A DNA stretch of 64,000 bases from Hypsibius dujardini. Taxonomy: Eukaryota > Tardigrada > Eutardigrada > Parachela > Hypsibiidae. Of the stretch, positions 1 to 15,888 are shown one piece after another. The notes below the pieces were generated by a model. The model was not told where the DNA came from. It searched no databases and saw only the letters and a program-made list of their open reading frames with translations. Location of the stretch: contig LRSR01007913.1 in the NCBI GenBank assembly GCA_001579985.1, forward strand, positions 1-64,000, written 5' to 3'. A program made the translations under genes and the position numbers. The stretch's first letter is position 1, and each line of letters opens with the position of its first letter.

Positions 1-14
1 CATGTTAACTCATG

Positions 15-16
<2 letters not shown>

Positions 17-45
<29 letters not shown>

Positions 46-68
46 CCTGTCTGTCTGTCTGTCTGCCT
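17..68. repeat. (CTGT)n microsatellite in a myosin V intron
   Basis: About 12 near-perfect CTGT units with single CTGC variants, inside the intron downstream of the myosin V exon ending at 146. It reads as Cys-Leu-Ser-Val repeats in translation, which is an artefact. Confidence 0.9.
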
Positions 69-145
69 CAATCGGTTATCTCTCCCGTGTACGAGCGTCA
101 GCTGTGTATTACTGCGTCACTGCTCCCCGCAATGCAACAACTTAC

Positions 146-3100
146 ATTCGCCAGCATGATCTTCAAGCAGTCATTTTCCTTCATAAGCTGAGTGTAGCGT
201 TCACTCAACACATTCCTCCCCGTCATCAGCTGTCTCGTCTCCGTAGCCTGAATCGCCAATGCTTCCCGCAAAGACAAAAACAGCTGATTCAAGGAAGTGG
301 GATCCAGTGTGCCCACATCGTCCACGGTCACATTGGGAATGCTGGTCGCGAGATCGTCGGTCGTCTGCTCCGTCAAAATTGCCAAACTGGCACGTAATTC
401 TGAGAGAGATACAAAACTCTATTATATAATACCAACCAAGCAAACTTCCAAACAAAAATATAAACTAGTAAACTAAATTTGTAGACAATTGATAATGATG
501 TTCTTGCTTTCATACCGTCCATTTTCGCCTCATCTAATGGACCACTCAGAGCCGACTGGCATCGCGCGAGACTACTCCGTAAGGCAAGATTGACCTCCAG
601 ATGGCGCTTGATCTTCTCACTGACAATCTCATCGACCGCCGGTCGCATTTCCAACTGGTGCTTCAATATGCTATTTTGTTCCCGCAGCACCTGTACTTCA
701 TCCATGCCAGCGGCATCGATACCGGTAAACAACCCATCCGCCGAATGATTTGCATCCTGTTGAAACAAAGTACAATATTTTCTTTTCAACATTACATCTG
801 CTGATAAAGAATAAAGAAAAAGTGAAAGAATAAAAAAGTCCTACCCCAACGACGCCGTCGTCCTCGACGAAACCGTCCATGCCGGGTTTCGGGGACGTGC
901 TGTCGAGATGGAATCCGGGCCAGCCGTTGTGGGCGCCACGACGACTCGTCGCCTTGGACCGCTGAGTGGAATACCCATCATCCTAAAAAAGTGCAGAAAA
1001 CGATTGGCCGGTGCAAACAGGCACGGAATCAAGGATCAAAGTCAAGAAAGAGAAAAACTTTTATCGGTATAAACAATAAATCAATGTAGCAAGACCTGAA
1101 TCTGGTGAACTTACTCCAATTTCCGGAACGAAGACGGTAGAAGCCGTAGCGCTATTATCGCTGTCGTTGCTCGCATCCGATGGGGTGCGTTGGAGTGAGC
1201 GAGCCTGGCGACCTTCGATCCTTGAAAGTAAAGCAACACTTATGAATACGAAAAAGCAATGAGCAAAACAACGTTCACGACTCATCCGCAAGCAAAAAGC
1301 GAAAAAAGAAGATACAAACACTCGAGAAAGAAACTGAATTCGTGCCTGCTTGGCTCTATTAGTTTCTGTTTGTATCTGTTTGTTTGTCTGTCTGTTTCTG
1401 TGCCTCTCTGTATTCGCAATGCGTGTTACACGAGTTAAATAGTGTCTGACGTATCAGTGTCTGTTTGACCGAGACTGAATCAAAGACAGACACACACCAT
1501 TCCGAAAAAGTAAACACATACACCAGCACCAAAAAAGTCATGCAAAGCGCACCCAACAAGCATCCCAGCTATGGGCATCCTCAAAGCTCCTTGTCCAACA
1601 CCGTTACCGGCCGTGGCGACTTTGGCTCTGCTGCAGCGATCTGAGTAAGTTAATTTCAGCCCGTGAACAAGACAAGACATACTTCATCTGATCCTCCAGG
1701 TTGGAGTGTCGTTGCCGGACGCGGTCCAGGTCGTCAAGCGCTCGCTGTCGAGCCTCCCGCTCCTCAAGCAAATCCCGCTCCAGCGTCCCGATCCGCTCGT
1801 CGTATTCCTTCGTCAACAGACCGCTCTGGCTCTTGGAGACTTCATGGAGGGCCTGGTTTTCCCGTCGAAGTGTCTGCATTTCCTCAGCGTGCTTGGAGGA
1901 CTGCTCTGCGGCTTGTTGGTCCTTCGTGATGACGGTACTGCGTAGGTTCCTGATGTCTTCCGTCAGCGACTCGGTGTGCCTCTCGTGGGTTGAGATGGTG
2001 GTTCGAAGTTCGGCGATAGTGGCATGAAGGAGGGCGATTTCGCTAGTGCGTGAGTGCAAGTCCGCTTCGAGTTGCCGCAGACCGGCGGCTTTAGTGCGGA
2101 GCTCCAGAACTTCGGCGTCCATTTTGCGGCGTGTCACTAGTTCGCCGTTCTGACGCAACAAATAAGAATAAAAAATTGAATTTTTTAATTATAATCTTGA
2201 TGAATAAAAAGGTTTAATATCATTCAATAATTTAAGAAATAAAATGAAATAATTAATTTAAACCCTGTATGAAAAACTAATTAAACTTGCAAGTATTAAA
2301 ATTGCCATAACGATTTCAATTGAAATCCACATTGAAATCAATTCAAACCAGACTTTTTAGTCATAAAAGCTCCCAGTTTGGACAAATTCGACACACATAC
2401 CAGTTCATCCACTTTCTGTTGGAGGGTGAAGATCTTGTTCTCTAATCCCTTATTGAGCTGCTTGACATGGTTGACATCGCGTGCTTGAATCTAAGCGAGC
2501 GAAAAAATAGTTGCCATTTAAAGAGCGTTTTACGTGTGCAAGACTCCGCCCCGCTCCTTCCCATACCTTGAGCGCCTTCAGTTTCCTCTTGGCCAAAAAC
2601 CGCCGTATACAAGACTGCACCAGGATGATTCGCCGCAGCTGCTTCTGGTAGCGACGTCGCGCCATGAATCCACGAGCTATGCTTTGGATGCCAACGGCCA
2701 GCTTGTCCAGCAGGCGGGCTTGATACATTTTCCTAGCAGCTTTACCACGCGTAAGGGCTTGCATGCGAATTGCCATGGAACGAAGGGTGGCGAATTTTTT
2801 CCGTTGCTGGTAACCGCGAAAGGCTGTTTGAATTTTGAGGGCCGCGGCTGACCGACGAAGATGCTGGTAATGCCTGAAAGTAAACGGTAACTTCATTTGA
2901 CTCAAACACACATCTAATAGGAAACAGATAAGAAATTAGCAGACCGACAGGCAAACGTACGAAAACGGATACACGCAACGGATCAGCCAGACATAGGGGC
3001 AAACTAATCGACAGCTCTATAAAATATGAAGACATAGGGGACAGTCATGCAGATCATCAACAAGCTATTGAGCAGACAAGCATAAACAGACGTACAGATA

Positions 3101-3157
3101 AATGACTAGACCGATGAACGGACAGGAAGACAGGCATGCAAAAAGAGTAAGGTACAC

Positions 3158-3192
<35 letters not shown>

Positions 3193-6100
3193 CACACAGA
3201 AACATAGGCAGAAAGACAGCCTGAAGGAGACAGACACAGACATGAAGACAGACATAAAGACAGAGACAGACAGACAAACAGACAAACAGACAGACAGATG
3301 GACAAACGGATAAACGGAGTGCCATGAAACTGCGGATCCACATACTTTCTAGCAAGGTATCCTCTAGCAGCTGTCTGAATAGCAAGCGCCGCCCTCCGCA
3401 TCTCCAAATACTTCCTGCGAGCAGCCCGGCCTCGAAAGATCTTTTGAATAATCAGACCACAAGCCATCCTCCGATCCGCTCGCAGCTTCTCCATGTAGGC
3501 AACCTGACCAGCCCGGAAGAAGATCATAGTCTTGCCAAATTTGTACTTGTCACGGTCGTCTATGAGCTTCGTCACGATAATCTCCACTGTTTTCCGGATG
3601 TTGGTGCGATCAATTTCCTTACTCCGGCACATCACACGATACCGAACGAAAAAGTCTTTATAGGTCCATCTGAAATCAGAAATGATCTTTAAATTTAGTA
3701 ATCTTCATTTCCAACTGAAAATGCTCACGAAAACATTTAGATTAAGATTAAGATTTTCAGTTAAAAACAATAAATACAAATTTGATCCAGACAAAAGTAT
3801 TTCGTTATCTGTTTTCCGGATTTCTTCAGATATCTGAAAATGTTTGAAATGAATTTTCTTTACTGTCAGTGAAAATGATCGCTCAATCAATGGCACGCGT
3901 TTGAACAACTGATATTGCAAGCGTTCCAGCACAATGGATTGACTGATATTATCTACTTAAAAATATCGTGATCCATAAATCAATCAGTATCCTATAACAA
4001 AAAGATATCTTATCTAAAACTGAAGACTTATTCAAGGTCCATTCCAGTGACGACTTTTAAACTCAATTACAAATTAATAACAGGACCTAACCGTAATTTA
4101 AATTAAATTAAAAACATTATTCGTCAGCCATAACCGATTTTTTATTTAATTAAAAAAAAACCGATTTTCGGAATTTTATATCAGCATTTAATCTAACAAC
4201 AGTACAATCAATCATTCAAGCTAAAACTCTTCCGCTCACCTGGAGGGATAACCGGCCGCACTGATCCTAATAGTTTCCAGCACTCCGCATGCCCTCAACT
4301 GCTGAATAGCCCGCTTCGGATCAAACCCGAAGGCCGCTTTCTCATCGTTCGGCTTGATACACCTCACGTAATGCGGCGTAGTCCGGTTGAGGGTGTCCAT
4401 CAACGCTCGCAGCGAGTCTTGGAACTGCGACCCGACCGACTGGGTATGAGACTTGTGGGCAGCTCCCGCCGCCCTTGGAGTGGGCGTGTTTGAGTGGGTG
4501 AATCCGGATGCCGCCTTGGTGGGCGTGGAACCGGTTCTTGGGGGTGATTTTCCGGCAGTGAGAGTCTCTGGAGTGCCGTCCTGGAAGAGCTGCGCCACTA
4601 GCGGGAATTCCGAGGCGCGGAGAAGGTTGACGAATTCCTCGTTCATGGTGTCGCGGTTTTTGTCAAGGAAACCATCACTGTCGTATTCCACCTTGTCGGC
4701 AAAGTGGTTGATGATGAAGGACTCTTCGGAGAAGCGTGGTTTTTCAAAGTACTTCCACGACTTGTCGGCGGCTTTCTCTTTGTCTTTGGCGGTGCTGATC
4801 ATTTTTCGGTTCCATGTGCCGTCTGAGCCTTTTGGCATCTGCCACACAAGACGGAAGGTTAGGGGGCAGTCATAAAGGTAAGTACCGTCGGTCTGTTCTT
4901 CGTCTGCCTTGGCAAATTAGCTTGTAACTCCCTGCATGAAGTGAACTTAGCTAGATTGACTTATCTGCCAAAATGATTGACTGAGGGCTGCCTGAATCGT
5001 TGAGACTGTCTCCCTAAGTAACTGCCTGGATGTCTGCCTTAAGTGGATGCTGAATGTCTGCGTAACTACTGTGCCAGGATTGGCTGCACGTCTGCATAAG
5101 AGCTTGACTGAATTTCCGCATAAAGAGTTGCCCAAATCTCTGAACGTCTTGCAAATGCTGCAATCTGAATGTCTGTCGTAGATTGTGCGAATGTCTGCCA
5201 AAATAAGCGTTGCAATGTCTGATCAAACACCGGACTGACAACCTGCCTGTCCATCTCCCTGAATAGGGATCACACTGTCTGTCTTTGTCTGTAGATGAGT
5301 GCAATTCATTAGTGCACTCACGCGACATTCTTCATCAAGCAGATCCAAAATACCCAATCGGCCTTCGATAAGATCAATGCACGGCTGATTGTCAAAGAAA
5401 TCGATCATGGTCCACTCAATCTCCTCCTTGATGTACTCCTCTTGCTCCAGCTTGAACACGTGGATGACGAATTGCTGCTGCAGCTTCTCATTTGCATAGT
5501 TGATGCAGAACTGTTCAAAACTATTCTTCTGGAATGTCTCGAACCTAACAGCACAGCATCCAAATCAGCTCCAGAAAAGTAAACGGGTCCAGCTACTTAC
5601 CCGTAGATGTCCAGGACGCCGATAAAGTGGTGCGGCTGCCTGTCCGGGATGAGTTTTCTATTGACATGCCCGACGACCCAGTTAAACAACCGTGAGTAGA
5701 TGTGTTTCGCGAAGGCATCTCGGCCGGCTTCCGCCTGAAAATCAAATAAAAACCTAACTGAGCCCGTTGGCTTACCTGCCTGTCTCATCTCTGTCTGCTT
5801 ATTTGTCTGAACAGGCTATGTCTGTCTGCCTGCCCGTCTGGTTTGTTGCCTGTGCCTAACTGTCTCTCTATCCGTCTGTTAGTCTTCCGGCGCTTCAACA
5901 TGTCGGTCTGTCAAACACTTACTTCCTGTAGTCGCAAAGATTTGGTCATCTGGTCTTTCACCGTGACCAGCTTTTTTTTGGTTAACCACATGCTCATTTG
6001 TGAAGCATTAATGCCAAGCAGCGACGCAAAAATGGAAAGGTGCGGGTCGTTATCCTGTTGGGAAAAGCGTAGACAATTACAAGCACGCCTTAAACGGGTT

Positions 6101-8422
6101 TGTCCGGTTGAATTGGGGAAACAAAGAGTCAGGATCATACCACAACCGACGAGGAGTCGTCGTTCAAGGGGATGAAGCGAATGTCCCCCAAGTGGAGGAT
6201 GGCGGCTAATATCCGAAACATAATATATTGGTCTTCTTGGGGGAAGGATAGGAGATCCAAGGCGTAGCAAGTTTCTTGGAAGGCTTCGAAATCATCCACG
6301 CCAGTTATCACAGTGTTCTGGCCTTGGTTCGTGTACCGAAATTCTTCCGGTGCATCTGCAACAGAAATCAGGCGCGCTTACAATTAACGAAAAACAGAAA
6401 GCTAAGCACACAGCTCATCAAAGAAGAATGCAAATAAATACGCAGACAGATTGGCATAAAGTAATAGTCAGACAGACAGACAGACCGACCGACATTTGGA
6501 TAGACAGACAAATAGGCAACTACAAAGACAGGCACGCAGACAAACAGACAAGCAGAGACCAAGTAGTCGCTTACCTAAACGAAGCTCCACATAATCCCGC
6601 GGCCGTTCCTTTGCTGCCGCACACAGCTGATAAAAGATATGGTAATTCCTTTCGTCCGGGCTTTGAAAGACTACACGCGACTTTTCGAGCAAGTATGTTC
6701 GCATCTTCGCTCCCGTAATAGCAAAATGCTTATCGAAGTCAATTTCAATGAACTTCCCGAACCGGCTGCTGTTATCATTGCGGGTGGTTTTTGCATTACC
6801 GATGGCCTGAAAATCACACCATTAACAAACTTCTACCATTATTTGCAGTGGAACTAAAAAAGCCGCTATCAGACAAGTTCTTGTACCTCCATGATCGGAT
6901 TGGTGGCCAAAACCCGCTTCTCCACGTTGTGCTCGTTTGTCGTAGAACCTTTGGCCTCAGCAACATACCGCATAACGTATTTGGCACTGACGGTCTTCCC
7001 CGCTCCCGACTCGCCGGAAACGATGATGGACTGGTCTCTGTCTTCCCTGTGGGAAAAGCAAAGATTAGCCAATACAAAAACACGGATAAGGATGTAAGAA
7101 ACGAATTAAAATAAATAAATAAATAAATACATAAATAAAGAAGACTACTGAAAAAGATAAAACCGAAGAAAACAGTAGTCTCAATTGCTCACTCAAATAC
7201 CAATTAAGAGTCATAAACAATGAAACAAGCCAATCAAATGTGGGACTGAAATAGTGAATCGAAAATCAAATCCTTAAGCAATCTGTCAACCAAACGACCG
7301 AAAAACTAGCACGGTAATCGGCTAAACATGTGATAGGCTGACCGACGGACCTCTCCATTTTGGTGAAGGCTTCCTCGGCGATGGCGAAAATATGCGGATC
7401 CAGTTCGCCCATTGCACAGCCGCGGTAGGTCTCCATTGTCCCATTGTCGTAGATGTTCATCTCTTGGTAAGGATTAATGGCCACCAGGACGATGCCGCAG
7501 TAGGTGTAGATGGTCTTGTATTCCGCAAAGCGTACTCTGAGGTTATGTAAGACTGCAAGAAATCACCGAACACTGAGCTGGAGACACAAACGCAAACTTC
7601 AACGTAATAACTGAAGCATTACCAGCAGGCTCGTGGAGGTAGCTAAGCTGCGTGAGATCGCTAAGGCCACGGAATATTTCCGGATTCCGGAGAGGAGGGA
7701 AGCCTTTTTCGTTGGCGACTTTAACGGTAAAAATCTGAATCAAGAGATGGCAGATTTTAAATACTATCCGCGGTAACCTTACTACTCAAACGTAGTTTGT
7801 TTGCTTGCTTTCCTGCTTGTGCCAGTCACTTATCTGTTTGTCTGTTAGTCTGTCTGTCTGTCTGTTCGCCTGCCTGCCTGCCTGCCTGCTTATCGGTCTC
7901 TGTTTGTCTGTTTATGTCTGTCCGCCCGTCTATCTGTAGCTGCAGAATAGACTAACCGAGCCATTTTCCACGCGAACGTCCAGCGTCGTGTTTCCCACAG
8001 CAAAGTCATCCACCAACGTGCCTAGTTGCCAAACCGTTTCATCACTTGGAAGCCACACCGACGTTCCCTGAAAAAAGAAGCGTTCGCTTATTTAGTACTC
8101 AAACTAGACCTATCAAAATAGAATGGCGCAAAACAGCAGCAAAAAATTAACGCACAAAGATGTGCATTATAAGTGAAGCGCGGTAACCTTGACAGAACAC
8201 CTCAAACCCTCGATATGCCAATCATTCTCCACCGTCTAGTGAGCCATGATAATGACCGGGTTTATTTGTCAAGACGGCTATTTGTATCGTGGGTGTAACG
8301 ACACTGCTCTCCATCAGATTCGCTCAACAGTTCAACAAGTTTGCATGTTGTATGACACTTCAGTAGAGCACCTCCGCAGAACCATCGTTCTAGAGCCATT
8401 TCGGTAGGCAGTATGCGGCCAC

Positions 8423-8467
<45 letters not shown>

Positions 8468-9306
8468 GAAAAATATAGTTACATATTTCAGAAGGAGGGA
8501 CAAATAGCGGAGCCTGGTTAACTTGACTTGTACATTAGTGTCAGTTAATTGATTCGATAATTCAAAAATGTCGTAAAGATTTGCAAAACAAATTGTGTCC
8601 AGTCTACAGATGGACGCGTGTGGAACTACTGTAATTTTCATTCCGTCACCCTCCGTCCGCCTTGCGACTTGCCGGAAATCGCAGTTCGATAATTGAGGCG
8701 CTCTGCTGTCAGAAAAATTGCCGTCCCAGGAGTTACATGCCGTGAAACCTAATCCAGCCACTTGTTCGACAACCACATCCTCGTCCCCGTACAAAAATCG
8801 ATTTATGGTAATCTAATTCAAATAGTGTATCTCTCTCCATCTCAGGGATACCTCCCCTCTTATCCACCCAGGGGTAAATTTGACTGACCATCCAGCAACG
8901 TGGATGTACATGTACGCGCGCTACTCGAAACGACGGTCCCTATCGAAAGAAGAGTCCACATCGCCAGACGCCACCGATAAAGCCCCTACGTACGCACAAC
9001 ACAAACACCGCAATTATTACCGACCACCCCGGACACGACCGGCAAAAATAAGAATAAAGAATAAAGTCCATCAACACTCTTCATTGTGTTCCTTCCTTCC
9101 TAAAGTAGTCCTCAATAAAAATGCTAAGCAACATTTGACGTGGAAGGCCGTTAATAATTTCCAACCCAATTCGCACATGAAAAATGTGATTGGAATCTGC
9201 CCTCATCGTAAGTTTGAAAGCAATAAAGCAATTTAAGCTATTGAAATTGGGCCAAACAAAAGAAAAACTACGGACAAACCTTCGTGTAGAGCTCCTGCGT
9301 CGTCAT
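146..9306 (-). CDS. MYO5: Class V myosin heavy chain (partial, C-terminal tail beyond left edge)
   Basis: Actin-based cargo motor. Twenty exons on the minus strand: 9306-9280, 8067-7957, 7734-7623, 7552-7351, 7046-6887, 6806-6575, 6355-6141, 6054-5923, 5734-5601, 5544-5322, 4838-4240, 3669-3346, 2873-2567, 2490-2401, 2149-1683, 1640-1608, 1220-1115, 982-845, 756-516 and 399-146. All junctions are GT-AG and keep frame. The start opens with MTTQELYTK, typical of class V. The motor has the P-loop GESGAGKT, switch I ([10 protein letters not shown]), switch II split across an exon junction (DIYG/FETF), and an actin-binding segment ending in [10 protein letters not shown]. An acidic Asp sits where the TEDS rule expects it, 16 residues before DAFAK. 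A neck with about six IQ motifs (exons at 3669 and 2873) identifies class V; a heptad-rich coiled coil follows. The globular tail should lie left of the window. The class call is secure; first-exon choice rests on the family N-terminus. Confidence 0.95.
3155..3310. repeat. Compound GATA / GACA microsatellite in a myosin V intron
   Basis: A run of about eight TAGA units (3159-3190) is followed by degenerate CAGA/GACA tracts up to about 3310. It lies in the intron between the IQ-motif exons at 3669-3346 and 2873-2567. Confidence 0.85.
7795..7940. repeat. Degenerate CTGT/CTGC tract in a myosin V intron
   Basis: CTGT, CTGC and CTTG units fill most of the intron between exons 8067-7957 and 7734-7623. 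This is the same tetranucleotide type found in many introns of this window. Confidence 0.7.
8424..8462. repeat. (GACA)n microsatellite in myosin V intron 1
   Basis: Nine perfect or near-perfect GACA units in the 1.2-kb first intron (8068-9279). The rest of that intron shows no exon I can support. Confidence 0.9.
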
Positions 9307-10744
9307 TGTTCCCGGGGCGAAGACGTTCAAATAATTCCGTTATATTAATTCCATTTATTAGAACCAACGAGGGGATTCCCGACAAATATCCCTAAGCCTG
9401 AAAAAAAAATGAAAAAGACAATACAAATACAAGAAAATGACGTACCAGCCAAGTTCGGTCACATGTCGGTCTTTTTCGCAGTCAAACCGGCCGACCTTGG
9501 CTGGCAAACAATATTTTTGATAGCTTCTAGCGCATGGAAGCTCACGTTGTGATCTTATTTCAGATTAAAGCTTCCAATAAGTCACTGTATCCAACAGAAT
9601 ACATACGAGGAAGATTGGGTGAGTGGATGGGACAAAAAATCGGTCCAATTTCAAGGACAGCTGAGAGACGTCCACAGATTATCCATACAGTCCAGCCGCG
9701 ATCCCCACAAAAATACCATCCAAGCTCGGGTTTCCACACCTGCGACAGAAGCAGAGCACAACTCGGTCAGCCGGAACGTAGAGCGCAATAATCACACCAC
9801 GATCAGAAATTCACAAACCTGTCAAGAGCCAAACCAGATTTAATAGACGGTACGTCAAACAGAGCCCTCTTACTCACCCCACTTCTTCCTCCTCGCAAAA
9901 TTCAAAATCCACAGTTAAATCTACCTTCAACACCAGATTTTCATAGAAAATTCATCGAGGAATTCAATGTAAAATACGCCAGGAATAACGGCAATCGGGA
10001 AGAGGGTGAGATCCGTGGAACAGTGGATGGCACTTTTGTGAAGATGGATGAATCACACAACCGTCTGTTTACTTGCACTCTTTTACTCACACACAATGGC
10101 TGCTTCCAGTCCACAGAGCGTGCAATCAATGTGGTCGGAGAACCGGTTTTAAAACTGATATGAACAACGGAGACTCGCGTACGAGGAGTACGAGTGTGTG
10201 AGAGGAAGGAAGGAAAGCTGAAGTGAAAATGTCGATAAAACTTTCTTTTGCAAACAGGTTTTCGCGCTCTGTTCGGCAGAGCATAAGACCGTGCGCTCGA
10301 TATATAACACTTCAAGCTCGATTTCCTCTGGCCCTCTAAGGCGTCCGCTCGCATTTAAAAAGCACTAGGGTTCGCAATATAACTCCCAGCGCTCCAATTT
10401 AGCTGAGGGACTTGCGAAAGGAACCGAGTGTTCCCCTTCACTTTGGATACGCCCCGCTCCCTGTTCTGTGCCATAACATTTTAAAACCGGCCAATTGGAA
10501 CTATTAGAAATTTTCCCCAAAGCAAATCGCTTAATTTGAGAATCAGACATCCGACAGGGAAAGCGCCTTTTAAACCAAGACAGTTTAAAAAGAAATCGAT
10601 CATTTGATTTGCATCTCATTACGCAACGACATGTTTCATTTTGTTTGTTTTTCGCCTGGCTGCCTCGTACTGCTGCAGTATGGGCGCAGAAATATGAGAC
10701 CAGCCACTTTCGGGGTATTTTGATTTGCTTTTTATCGGGGGAAT
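9307..10744. promoter_or_regulatory. Divergent intergenic region between myosin V and PKA
   Basis: No gene is supported here. The 1.44 kb separates two start codons facing away from each other, so it should hold both promoters and 5' leaders. A TATATAA sequence at about 10300-10306 on the plus strand could be a PKA-side TATA box, but its distance from the ATG (about 440 bp) would need a long or spliced 5' UTR. Confidence 0.5.
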
Positions 10745-14040
<3,296 letters not shown>

Positions 14041-15888
14041 AGGGCCGCACACGTATTTTGAGTTCACCCCACTCTTGATGGTTATTAGTCAACCCTGCCT
14101 GTAATTTTTTTGATCCTCACCGGTTTCATACGATACAAATATAATTCGTAAGTATCTGTCCTGCTGCGGATGGAGGCAGCTGCCATACTCTTCACAATTG
14201 ATTTGGGTCTATTACAAACGTACAATCTACGTACTTACCTTTCATTTTGTTTTATCGCGAGACTGGCTCTCGGTTCGTTTGCTCGCACTTTTTTAAAATA
14301 TGTTCAAACAGTACGATGTAAAAAATTCAACGCTGCTAACCTCGAAATCGCTTTTAATTCGGCTAAGTGGGGGAAGCAGGAGGCACAAGTGTGGCACTTT
14401 TCACTACCAACTACCCGGGACACATATCACTTACACCCGTAAAGCAACCAAAACAACCGACCGAACTAATACTACGCAGCAATCAAATATTTCTTCGGTG
14501 TTTTCTTTTCAACCGCTTTTTTTACCGCTTTTTTAGGATGAACGTACCTGTCAACTGCAATATGTGCTTGTGTGTCTGACAAGAGTGTGAAGACGTAGAG
14601 TAAAGTGTGCTAGTATGCCTGGGCTGAACCTGCGAGTGACGCCTCTACCGCTTTAATCCCGTTTCTTTTACAGTAAAATTTTTCCTTTTTTTGAAAACAG
14701 TCGTCTGAACTCTATAAAGGTATTCCTACTCTCTTTCAATTCCCTTCTTTTGGCAAAATTTTCTTTTGACTTTATCAAGATTTTAACGTCTGTGCTAAGT
14801 TACTGACACTAAGATAACATGGAACGCAAAAAGCTAGCCGAATTAAAAGCGATTTTGCCCGTTAGCCGAATTAAAAGTTTTACCTCGTAGCTCTAAGTGC
14901 TCAAAATGTTTCGATACTCTTGCCACGTATTTTCATCTGAGTTGTTGAGAACAACCATATCCCCTTGCCCCCTCACTTTCAGAAGTATCAAGTGGTCTTT
15001 TGCCTACATATCTTCCCCTCTTTTGAACGACCCGAAATGTAATTTTGATGAGAGAACGGCGTTAACTCGAAACAACTTTTTTCGTTTCATGGAATTGCTA
15101 GATGTTCGATCCTTCTACTGGGTTCAGGCAAACGTGGATCCGCTGCTTGTTTCGAAATTCGTCTGAGTTCCCTATATTTTCCGCCTTTCTCTTTTTCTGG
15201 CTCTCTTGTCACCCAATTTTCAACACTTCCTGTAAGGGCTGGCTCTGCCAAGCTATTGGAATGTGATCAAAACCGAACCAAAGAAGTGCAAGACAGAAAT
15301 TTTAAAAAATTGTATTTATTGTTAGAACTGGGAATCTTTTCCAACCTCTTAATCTTATTCTTATCTGAAGACGGTTTTGTCCCCGGCAAGCAATATTTTC
15401 TAAAATCATGTTAAGGAAATAGGTTCTCAGGAAAAAAGTTTGGCCGCGATCTAAATCTGCCACTGCTTATTGATCCCTCGTCAGTCCAAGTCATGGATAA
15501 CTTTTTTTGGTTTTGGGGGTCCACCAAGCCAAGCGGAAGTTTGAAATCCCGCTCAGCAGCATTTTTTTGTTTACTTTGTTTGCTCCGCTCGCGCCGCTTT
15601 ACAGAAGATTTAACATTCCTCATTCCACGTCAGAAACCGAGGTCATGATCATGATTTTTACGGCGGAATGTTAATGCATCAGCAGCGGACCGAAGTGTTC
15701 TTATAAAGAAAACGCAAATACCGGTGACGTCATGCAGTGACTCAGCTAACGAGTAACAAGAGCCTTAAAACCGGAACGAATGTGAATAATTACATGTGTT
15801 CCGACTTACGGCTCGCACAGCATTAAAACGTTTCGTGTTTGTTTTTTCCACTCGGATCGCCCCTTTTATCTTATTCAGCCGACCCGCA
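14041..15888. other. Intergenic: PKA 3' region and CNNM upstream region
   Basis: No gene is supported. It contains a short direct duplication of TAGCCGAATTAAAAG near 14836 and 14863. A likely 3' splice site (pyrimidine run ending in CAG at about 15879) sits just before the CNNM ATG, suggesting a 5' UTR intron. Confidence 0.5.
15725..15744 (+). promoter_or_regulatory. Consensus CRE followed by AP-1/ARE-like site upstream of CNNM
   Basis: A perfect CRE palindrome TGACGTCA lies at 15725-15732. At 15737-15746 GTGACTCAGC matches both the AP-1 core TGACTCA and the antioxidant-response core RTGACNNNGC. They lie about 150 bp before the CNNM start codon. The match is exact; function is inferred. Confidence 0.4.

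Noticed and set aside
2-397. Open frames with long Cys-Leu-Ser-Val repeats here and in several introns (e.g. 3065-3385, 13290-13543, 31193-31474)
   Set aside because: They are translations of CTGT/CTGC simple repeats in introns, with no start context or homology.
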